Origin: Phyto melanocephala
Lineage: Eukaryota > Arthropoda > Insecta > Diptera > Rhinophoridae
Length of the DNA: 64,000 nucleotides
Direction of reading: 5' to 3'
Assembly (NCBI GenBank): GCA_941918925.1
Contig: OW799234.1
Location: 60,678,968 to 60,742,967 of the forward strand
Shown: positions 55,473 to 64,000 of the stretch, in pieces
How the letters are laid out: the number at the start of each line of letters is the position of its first letter
Numbering within the stretch: the first letter of the stretch is position 1
Program-made: the position numbers and the translations under genes
The notes under the pieces: generated by a model
Database searches by the model: none
Seen by the model: the letters and a program-made list of their open reading frames with translations, nothing else
What the model was told of the DNA's origin: nothing

Positions 55473-56934
55473 CAAAATAATGAAGAAGGTGGTAAAACAG
55501 CGCAAATGTGTGAAAATATGTATTATAAGGATTTATCCACCAACAACAGTATATGAAATCAATAAGAACAAATAATTCTATGTTTCAATTTTAAATATAA
55601 TACTTGATAGTATCAGTTGATATTTACACACAATACTTTTAGTTCTGATCAAAAGAGTGCTGATGATGAAACCGTAGCTGGTTTTGAAAATGCATTATAC
55701 TTAGCTAGTACCGGATAACTAAATTTTCCTAGATATTCTGTCATTATCACATTGAACTTGTAGCCTCAAATTAAATTTAATTTAATATAAATAGAAAGTT
55801 CAAATGTAATGATGGTTTTTGTGTATGCTTAAAGCGTTGTAGCAACATAAAATAGTCCATTCAAAAAGCGTTGCAAAGTAATGTCCTTAAGTGGTGAATG
55901 TTTATAAATTTTCTTAATTCGTTTAACTTAAACTCAATATAAAATCCTAAATAATAATCAGACCGTACTAAAAACCAATGCCATGCACTATCGAATACAA
56001 AGTATTTTAGCAAGACAATTTCAATTTTTTTTTTTTTTTTGTCGAACGTAGTGCTCACCTTTTAATATTTTTTGTAACGTATTTGGTATTTACAGTATGA
56101 TATATCGACATTTTTGTTTCGAAAGGACTAATTTCTTGTATTGAGTGTTTAAATTAAAAATGCGGGATTTACATCAAATGGCGCATTCTTTGTCATAAAA
56201 AATAAATTTTATAAATCTTATGTCATTTATGTCATGCATTGTTTTAAAAATGACAAAATTTATCAATGCGTTTTATGCGAGAAGTTTTGCTTTACTTCTT
56301 TAATTTGAACGAGAGCTTGCTAGTTCATCAGGATTCATACAAAAGTTAGAAACTTGCCCGGCTAACCAGCTGAATCGACCGTAAAGTGAAATATTCATGG
56401 CGTTAAGGTAATGTCTTCCTTTGGTGGAAACAAAAGGTTTCTATCTATTTTGAGCTGCTAAAATCTGGCTAGCCCATCACAGTAGCAAAGGCAACTGATT
56501 AGTTTTAAGCGAGCATTGACTAAAAAACGCTTAGAATATGTGGCCAGACAGTAGAATGTCATACTCTGATGTTGCAATACATGTTGGAAACTATGTATTC
56601 AAAAAGTATTTAAGAAGTTTTAACTCATTCATTGCTGTCCAATTATATTTTTTCGATCGTCCTTCTTGGACTCAAGAGATGAGCAGTTCTTTTAGCGCTG
56701 AATGAAAAATGGAAAATGTCACAGCTAATAATGCCAAATACTTTGAAAAATTTATTTTGTTCAAATGTTTTAAAAATAGGAGTTAAAATTTTGAAAATAT
56801 CCTGCATTTTTAAGCCTACAACTAATAAATTTTCTTTCTTAATATGAAATTTTTAAATTCTAAAAGTACATCACTTTATTTATTGTTTCTTTTTAAGAAA
56901 TTTTTTAACAAATTTTATTTTACACTAGCTTGTG
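55473..56934. other. AT-rich DNA, no gene seen
   Basis: No supported gene. A 16-base T run lies near 56025-56040. A modestly GC-richer patch around 56330-56560 shows no sustained frame. Confidence 0.4.
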
Positions 56935-57209
56935 CCCGCGATTTCGTGTGCGTAGTTATCGGGATAAAAGATAGACTTAGTATTAACAACAAAAATTAAA
57001 ATAATATTTACAACACAAACATGTGTTATGATGAGTTTGCCAACGACGCGTTAATATCGTGATAAAAAGTAGCCTATATGTTAATCTAGGTTTGTTATCT
57101 ATCTATGCGCCGAATTTCATTTGGTCCCGTTCAGCCGTTTTTGCGTGATTGAGTAAAAAATATCCAAACATACAAACATTCACATTTATTATATTAGTAG
57201 AAAGTAGGA
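56935..57209 (-). mobile_element. Non-autonomous Helitron, second copy
   Basis: 275 bp. On the minus strand it begins TCCTACTTTCTACTAATATA after an A and ends ATCGCGGGCACAAGCTAG before a T. It is the same family as the insert at 50365-50658 (shared AACGGCTGAACGG, TTAACACATAGGCTAC-like and GTATTAACAACAAAAA-like sequence). It has no coding capacity. Confidence 0.92.
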
Positions 57210-57760
57210 TTCTAGAGCAATTTTTTTTATTTAGAAAATTTTTTATATTTCGAATGGATTTTTTTACACCATGTTTCTCTCTTTATAAATATTATCGGTA
57301 GAGTTTCTTTTATAAACATTACAAGAATGTTTTTCTCTGATATTTAAAATTTTTTCGACAAAAGTTTGAACAAAAATAATTTCTCTTTTTACAAAAAGCT
57401 TTAAATACAACTTAATTTTTGTCTTTCCGTTATTTTGTTTTAATGTATTTAAAAAAAAATAGAAATGAATTTTTTATCAACAATTTTCAATTTCAACGAA
57501 TTTATCATTAGAGCACAATTTTTCTTAAATTGTTCTTGATTTAAGACTTTTTTAATTTTTAATGATTATTTTTCTTTTCAAAAATATTGTCTCTTTCACA
57601 AAAAAAAAACATAAATAAATAAATAAAAACTGATTTCCTTTTATAAAAGATTTTCGAAAAAAGTTTAAACTAAATATGATGCTTAAAAAGTTTTTGCTTG
57701 TTCTTGCTACTACAGAAACTAATTTTGTTTCCTTTTGTAAATAGTTTTCACGTCTTTAAA
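57210..57760. other. AT-rich DNA, no gene seen
   Basis: No feature supported. T-rich and A-rich runs only. Confidence 0.4.
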
Positions 57761-57761
57761 A

Positions 57762-58288
57762 TTAAAGCAGTATCTTTACTAAAATACGGGCTGATCCGAA
57801 ACGAGAAAGCCGACAAATTATCCAAAATGGGAGCTCTTTCGAGTACTATAACTTTGGAGAACGCCAAACCCCTTAAACGATTTAAGGATGAACTTAAACG
57901 TTGGGCAATGGAAGAACATGTAAGAAAATGGCAAAGCACTGATGTCGGTAAGGTGACAAGAACACTCTGGGGTGACCCAAATCTTGGGAAGTCAAAGGAG
58001 ATTTTGAGACTAAGTAGACCTACACTTAGGAAATTAACCGGTGTAATTACAGGTCATACGGAGTTGAGAACTCATTTAGCACGCATGGGATTATCTGAGG
58101 AGACGACATGTAGAGCTTGTGAGGAAGAGGATGAGACCCTGGTACACTACCTCTGTCATTGTCCTGCGTTTGGGCATATTAGACGCGAAAATTTTACAGT
58201 AGATAATATGCCGAACTTGGAATACCTGGGGAACTCGAACTGGAGATCCATAAGGCGTTACATTGAGGGGACTGGTTTCTTGGACTAG
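57762..58288 (+). pseudogene. LINE ORF2 C-terminus (RNase H end and Cys/His finger)
   Basis: The 3' end of a non-LTR retrotransposon, 5'-truncated near 57765. The open frame reads from the end of an RNase H domain (GLIRNEKADKLSKMGA, carrying the late NEKADxLS motif) through a linker (WGDPNLGKSKEILRLSRPTL, TGHTELRTHLARMGL) to a C-terminal finger (CRACEEEDETLVHYLCHCPA). It stops at 58288 (GTGFLD). The frame is unbroken, so the insertion may be young, but there is no reverse transcriptase or endonuclease. The layout fits the I/R1/Jockey assemblage. It sits in the GC-richest stretch of the region. Confidence 0.88.
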
Positions 58289-58440
58289 TCCGATATTTAT
58301 GGGAAATTATGTTTATGGTTTTTTGTTTGGGAATTCCGTTTTCCACATGGAGCGCACAACATGCCAACTGGGCATAGGTGTATACCTGTCATGGGTTTGG
58401 GCTTTTATACCCCTCCTTTTCAACCTAACCTAACCTAACC
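58289..58440 (+). repeat. LINE 3' untranslated region with CCTAA tail
   Basis: Continuation of the LINE: GGAGCGCACAACATGCCAAC, TGGGTTTGGGCTTTTATACC, ending in CCTAACCTAACCTAACCTT. The simple-repeat tail marks the LINE 3' end. It is not a telomere. Confidence 0.75.
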
Positions 58441-59540
58441 TTACTAAAATAACTTTTCCACAATAGTATGTGTCACAATAGCTTTGTGTTCGCAATAATT
58501 AATCAAAACAAGATGAAGCGTTTGACATCCCAGCAAAAACTAGGTAATGACTTGCTCTTACAAAACAACAGACTTTTCAATGACTATTACATATCGTCTG
58601 ACTTAATAAGAAGGATTTTAGTAATGACTTGATTTATAATGTAATACGTAAGTACTTATTTTCAGACATATGCTTAGATACACTCACAATACAACTTCTC
58701 TCAGAAAAGCAAAAGAAACAATAACTTAATTTGTAAATAAAAGTGTCATTATAAATACTCCAATCTCTTTGAAATTTAAATTCCCTTTACAACACACACA
58801 CAACCGTTTAAAAACGACACTGACAGAAATATGTAAGTTTTTGATTCTTATTTTTTTTATTTGTTTTCTTAATTAAAGGTTCAGGCTTTTCTTTATAAGG
58901 TTAATAATATGTATGTATGTATATTCTTTTAATGGAAATTTTCCATCGATTTTATTTTAAGAAAATATAAAACGCAATTATTTCTGCAAAAAAAAAACAT
59001 TTTAAAATACATATAATTAAAAAATCAAAATCTCCTTTAAAAATCTTTAAAAATTATTATTTTTAATCCCTTAATTTAAAAAGTTTCTAAAATTAAAAAT
59101 TTCAGTTTTATTGGATAGTTACTTTTTCTTAATAAAACAAATTTTAGTTATATTAGGTTCGTTCCCCTCCAAAATCATAATACATCCATTAGGCACATGT
59201 TGCAATTGAATACTCAACATTTATTGTTTCTATACATTTATATTAAATATGTTATTTTGCCAAGCAACATATGTATATGTACATAAAAGTTTTAGCATAT
59301 GTAGCAAATACATTCCAATTGCATTAAAAACTATTACAGAAAAAAAAACGTTGCCGTTTTATGTAAATTGTTATCCTTACAAATGTACGTGCGTCATATT
59401 TGTAAGATTTTTATGTCGTAAAAATGACAGAGTATTAGAAACTAAATACATATGTATATACATAAATATATGTAAATTGCAAAAACTTCTGTAACCAAAC
59501 AATTGTCCGAATTTTCATAAAAGTCATTATTTTAGAATAG
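58441..59540. other. AT-rich DNA, no gene seen
   Basis: No supported gene. At 58525-58640 GTAATGACTTG/AGTCATTAC-like motifs follow CCCAGCAAAAACTAGG, perhaps one end of a small DNA element whose other end I did not find. There are TATG microsatellites at about 58908 and 59265. Confidence 0.4.
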
Positions 59541-60060
59541 AAATAAGTAAAAATGCTGTATTCGGCCGTGTCGAATTTTATAATACCCTTCACCATAATG
59601 TATATAGGTATAGTGACCACATCGTAGCTTAGCTTAGATTTAACGTTATATGCCCTTTTGCATTATTATAACCAACGCCGTGTTCGATTTTGAATTTTTA
59701 CATATTAACCTGTATTCTAGTAGTCAAGACCTTTCATTTTATACCCATATCGATGGATTGAAAAAATAAATTATTCGCCATTTTGTTAAGGACGCCATGT
59801 TCTCAGTTTACTGTATTCTACTGCTCAAGGGGTTTCATTTGATACCCACATTGTGGGTGATAAAGGGGGAAAAGCCTTAATTACTATTTTTGCACCCATA
59901 TACCCGCCATTTTATTTAGGACGCCATCTTGAATTTTAACATTTTCATTGTTAACTGTATTCTACTGGCCAAGTCCTTTCGGTTCAGGGTTTAAGTGGGA
60001 ACATTTATATTAACTAGATTTGACCTATATATAAATTCTTTGTAGTTGAAGGGTATTAAA
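59541..60060 (-). repeat. Dispersed hairpin-ended repeat, copy N (type 2, 3' half)
   Basis: The left end reads AATGCTGTATTCGGCCGTGT then CGAATTTTATAATACCCTTC. The type 2 zone (AACGCCGTGTTCGATTTTGA, CATTTTGTTAAGGACGCCAT, CATTTTATTTAGGACGCCAT) follows. The 5' end block is missing. Confidence 0.8.
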
Positions 60061-60627
60061 AAAACCGCTTACTCTTCATCTAAGCAATTTTTATAGGAAT
60101 AAGAAATTTAGGCAGAGCTATATGTATGTATGTATGTATGTCATATATAAATATTTAAATGAGGAAAAATTCATTTATTTGTTTATTTTTAAATTTTTTT
60201 AAACATCGAAATATGAGAAAGCAAAAACGTTAACAGTTATGCGACATTTTTTTTTAATTTCCAATAAACAAAGTATGGATTTTTACTTTATTTTTTTATT
60301 TTATTATTCCCTTCTTAAAAAGTGATATATAAAGTATACATATGCATACATATATTCCATTTTTAACTTTTTTCTCTATATATTTTTAATATTTTGCAAT
60401 AAAAGACACAATACAATTTGCAAATCATTGCAGAATGATATCAGCATAAGTGCAAAGATAACAACTCACACATGAAAATAACAACACTATAGAGAAACTA
60501 TATTGTAATGAAGTTATAAACAAAGAAATTTTAATCATAAATTTTAATCGGAATGATAAAATTTTGATAAAAAAAAACAACTCTAGTAAATTTTTCCAAA
60601 CATGTGTGCAATGTTCGACTCTTTTAT
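60061..60627. other. AT-rich DNA, no gene seen
   Basis: Contains a TATG microsatellite at 60120-60140. No supported gene. Confidence 0.4.
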
Positions 60628-61354
60628 TATACCCTTCACACAGTGAAAAAGGGTATATATAGGTTTGTCATTCCGTGTGGAATATCTACAATTTTAATTT
60701 CCGGCCCCATAAAGTAAATATTTTCTGAAAGCTTATGAATAGGGGAGTCGATTAAGCTCTGTCAGTCTGCCCGTCTGTTCGTGTATATGTTGAAATCAAC
60801 TTTTTGAAGCCCCCGACATTGTCTGGACCCGGGTGAGATATTAAAATATCAGAAATATTCAGGAGTAGATCGGTATTGAAATCAGAAACATCGGTACATA
60901 AACAACTGAGATATGAGCATAAACCCACGACCACCTCGATTTTTTTTTTCACAAAAACAACATACAACAACAACATACATACATACAAACGTGGTATACT
61001 GGTTAGAGTAAACGTGACATCGAACCCCAGCTGAATTTTTTTTCTTTATGTTTTATTTTATATATTATTTGTATTTTTATTATATTTTTTTAAATTTTTT
61101 TTTAAATATTTTTTTTTTTTATTTTTTTTTTTATTTTTTTAAATTTTTTTTTAAATTTTTTAAAAAAAATTTTTTTTTTGGTTTTTTTTAAATTTTTTTT
61201 TATAATTGTTTTTAACACACATACGTAAACTTATAATTTTTTTATAAGTATGTACGTATTTCATATGAGATGAATGGTGATACAAACTATTGTTATTGCA
61301 TGACTACACGTTGTGAAGGGTATAGAAGATTAGAATATAGCACCCTTACTTGTT
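60628..61354 (+). repeat. Dispersed hairpin-ended repeat, copy O (type 1, full length)
   Basis: The best type 1 reference. 5' hairpin: TATACCCTTCACACAGTGAA then AAAGGGTATATATAGG. Then GGAGTCGATTAAGCTCTGTC, the TTGAAATCAACTT palindrome, CGACCACCTCG, a tRNA-like segment at about 60990-61035 (GTGGTATACTGGTTAGAGTA, CATCGAACCCCAGCTGA), the A/T tract (about 61038-61210), and the 3' block ending GAATATAGCACCCTTACTTG. The terminal TTCGGC/GCCGAA stem is partly deleted here. Confidence 0.88.
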
Positions 61355-61628
61355 GTTATTGAAACATTTTGATAGTAAAATTTGATATTTTCGAAATTTT
61401 TGCATAAAACAAATAAAGATTGTATATAATATTATTAAAACATTTTTATATATAAAACAATAATACATCAATGTATATAAATTCAATTAGTGGTGTTTAT
61501 TTAATTCTGAGTTTTTAATTATGTTATTATGAATAATATTAATTATTAGCTTTTAGCACGAAGTTGTAGATATTTTTTTTTTAAATTTATTTTACTACTT
61601 ACTTTTTCATCGTCCTTATTAGATAGCC

Positions 61629-61791
61629 CAAGGCGAATTCAATAAGGTGAACTCGTCGCTAAAACAACTACAAAGTTGAAAAACAAAACGATATGTCAAA
61701 AATACACAAAAATTTGACAAGTGGTCCCTAGAAGTAGTTAACAGCTGATGATCAGCTGATCTAATAAGTTCACCTTATTGAATTCGCCTTG
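61629..61791. mobile_element. 163-bp MITE with perfect 25-bp TIRs
   Basis: Inverted repeats are identical over 25 bp, beginning CAAGGCGAATTCAATAAGGT. A perfect 8-bp duplication AGATAGCC flanks it (61621-61628, 61792-61799). The interior contains AATTTGACAAGTGG and CAGCTGATGATCAGCTGATC. The 8-bp duplication and CA start suggest hAT. The perfect arms suggest a recent insertion. Confidence 0.92.
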
Positions 61792-61799
61792 AGATAGCC

Positions 61800-62904
61800 T
61801 TTGTAGTCAAACTTTTGAATTTGTTGTCGAAAGAGGAAAGACGAATAGAAAAGAGTACAAAGTTTTTTGTATGTATGTATGTAAATGCAATTGTCTTTTG
61901 TTCTTCTGATTCGCTAAGGAGTTTACGGCATGTGTATAAGTATCAACCAATTCAGATGATGATTTAAAATCACGGACTTTTTAAAATTCTTTTTTGCCGG
62001 ATTTATTTTCATTTACGCAATATTTTTTTCATGATTTTTTGAATATATTTAGTTAAAATCTTCTTTATTTGTTCGTTCGAATTAAGCAAAATATAAGAAA
62101 CTTTGAATATCAATTACAAATATTTGTAAAATAGATTATTTTTCCATTAAATCTTTTTGTTCTTATAAAAATTTTTCTAATTTTTATTATTAGATTTTTC
62201 GCTTTTTATTTATTTCAAAAAGCATTTGTCACTTTAAAATAGAAATAAGAATAGCAATGTGAACGCAAATAAGAAAGATATAAAAAAAAACTTCAAAAAC
62301 AGAAAACAAGATGTTTTTTCCATTACTCTTTCTTTTCTACGCCGCTTGTCATCAAAAAAACATCATTATATTTTTTACTTAGTTTTATTAATATATATTT
62401 TTTTAAATCATTAAAAATAGCAATTCCATTTTGAAAAGTTGAAGTGGTTTCATTCCGAAGAAATTTTTCGTTTTCTGAAGAACCGACTTTCAGGATTGAA
62501 AACTTTTTCGATAGAAATTGCGTTATGTGACATGACTGTATATTGTGTTTTTTTATTGAATAGTACTTCCTACTTTCGAATGTTACAACTGAATACCCCT
62601 AATACTAGCGAAAATGAAATTAATGTCAGTTAAATTTTCTTATCAAATCAGTTCTACTTAATTTTTATTTGTATTTTTGTAATTTCTATTAAATTATATA
62701 AAAAAAAACACTTATAACATGATTGAGTGCTAAACGCACCTTTATTTAAGTAACCCACATCGGTTGGCAACAAAGACATTTGAAGAGTCAATTATTAATA
62801 TCTCTGTTAATGCATTTCTTACTGAAAACGTTTTATTATTTGCACATACTATTTCTAAACAATTGCGATAAAAATATTTATACATACAAATAGCTATTCA
62901 TATA
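61800..62904. other. AT-rich DNA, no gene seen
   Basis: No supported gene. The frame at 62439-62633 starts at TTG and has no recognisable motif. Confidence 0.4.
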
Positions 62905-63592
62905 CAGTGCAACCTCGCTCAACACAACTAATAAAAAGTTTGGCCGTTGCGAAAATTGAGGTTGTTGCGATAACTGAGTCTCAATATTTTAGAGCGCAAA
63001 TTCTCTTTTATGGTTAAATATGGCTTCATAAACCACTTGTACAAATCCTTTTCCATTTTTGGATATTCGAAAGCTCGTATTGTAACACGCTTGCCTGGTC
63101 TAAATTCAGCATTTACTCGATTTTTTTTAATGCAGCTTCATTATTTTTAATTCTGAATATTGTTGATTTGTGCACTTTATATTCATTGCAAATCACTTTT
63201 ACAGATGTATGCCCCTTTCAAGCTTATTACGAATATTACTTTTTTGTTTAATTGAAAGTTTTACAAATTTCGTAATCACCGGCATTTTATTCCATGTAAA
63301 TAGAATAACCTTTCACTAAAAGAGATTATTTCAACAGAGTACATATCTACAAAAAACATATGTAACACGCACATTTCAGTATTCTTGGAACAGCGGTAAA
63401 TCTAAAGCTAAAAAATCTATACAAAATATATGTAAATAAAAATGACAAATTGATCATTATGGGAGAAAAGTTGCGATAATTGAGTTTTTTTTAAAAAGTT
63501 GCGTTAACTGAGTCAACAATGCAAACAATTTACGAGTTGCAATAATCGAGAAGTTGCGCTTATCGAAGATTGCGTAAAGCGAGGTGGCACTG
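62905..63592 (-). mobile_element. Pogo/Tigger-like element 3 with Psq-type HTH remnant
   Basis: A 688-bp element flanked by TA (62903-62904, 63593-63594). Its ends are CAGTGCAACCTCGCTCAACA, and CAGTGCCACCTCGCTTTACG from the right. TTGCGATAA(C/T)TGAGT recurs inside both ends. On the minus strand from about 63285 the N-terminus of a pogo/CENP-B-type transposase is visible: VITKFVKLSIKQKSNIRNKL then SVKVICNEYKVHKSTIFRIK, the Psq helix-turn-helix, followed in another frame by KRVTIRAFEYPKMEKDLYKW, the start of the CENP-B-like second HTH. Frameshifts break it and the DDE domain is absent. Confidence 0.88.
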
Positions 63593-63594
63593 TA

Positions 63595-64000
63595 TTAATA
63601 ATGTGAACGAATATGTGAATCGCTCAAGGTCTCTGAAAATACTTTTTTATAAGAGTGATTAAATGTGGAAAACACAACTGATAAAAATGTTACCATTTTC
63701 TGCCCTTTTTAAAATAATTGTGGTTATTAATATTTTTATTTGATTTGCTTGCCTTAAAAGTAGGCCCTTAACAGCTTATATCTTTCACGTTATTAGACAA
63801 AAAGGTTTTAAATCAAAAAATTTCAGCATGAGTTTTTGATCAAGTTTAACTCAATTTGCTCTATTTTTGTTGTTGTTCAGCATAAATAATTTAAGTATAG
63901 CACAAGGTACACTTATACAGGTGGCGGTGCAAGCCCAGCTGATTACGCTATCACCTTATGTAATTACACCATGGTATAGCACAACTGCTTCTAATCGTAA
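63595..64000. other. AT-rich DNA at the window end
   Basis: No supported gene. Around 63915-63975 GGTGGCGGTGCAAGCCCAGC, TGATTACG and CACCTTATGTAATTACACC are slightly GC-richer and recall the CAGCTGAT-containing MITE, but I found no boundaries. Confidence 0.4.

Noticed and set aside
58415..58440. CCTAACCTAACCTAACC as a telomeric repeat
   Set aside because: It directly follows a LINE 3' untranslated region and is only a few units long. It is the simple tail of the LINE.
60985..61040. A functional tRNA gene
   Set aside because: The box-like motifs are too close together, no anticodon arm fits between them, and the acceptor 5' strand is missing. Reported only as tRNA-like.

Overview
This is eukaryotic, AT-rich (clearly over 65% A+T by eye) insect-type nuclear DNA. 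It has spliced genes with GT-AG introns, many (TATG)n-type microsatellites and a very dense load of transposable elements. The two host genes I recognise, plus jockey/I-type LINEs, mariner, pogo, hAT and Helitron remnants, fit a large-genome higher fly (a calyptrate such as a blow fly or house fly relative). The species is an inference and is not shown by the sequence.

Host genes are few. (1) 25226-25399, minus: the first coding exon of the kinesin-2 accessory subunit Kap3. No later exon is visible between here and position 1, so the first 25 kb is probably its intron. (2) 26560-26895, minus: an unrecognised 111-residue protein with one N-terminal membrane segment. (3) 28663-30976, minus: a complete five-exon nucleoside hydrolase (350 residues). 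(4) 51304-55472, plus: a second nucleoside hydrolase with the same exon layout, ruined by frameshifts, an in-frame stop and loss of its C-terminal active-site segment.

Everything else is mobile or repetitive DNA. 1-16.3 kb: copies of a dispersed family whose ends carry a CCCTTCAC/GTGAAGGG hairpin and a TTCGGC/GCCGAA hairpin, two small mariner/Tc1 derivatives, a Helitron inside a decayed satellite, and two hAT remnants. 16.3-25 kb: a LINE reverse transcriptase piece with a nested insert, two pogo-like elements and an unclassified TIR element. 31-36 kb: an unclassified TIR element and several dispersed-family copies. 36.3-44.3 kb: a transposase-like fragment, then four hAT elements with 8-bp target duplications, two of them inverted copies of one family. 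45-51 kb: dispersed repeats, minisatellites and a 1.7-kb hAT that contains four younger insertions. 56.9-63.6 kb: a second copy of the small Helitron, a LINE 3' end, two dispersed-family copies, a perfect 25-bp-TIR MITE and a pogo-like element with a visible Psq-type helix-turn-helix.

Target duplications and TIRs were read directly from the sequence. Superfamily names come from known TIR and duplication rules. No database search was possible.
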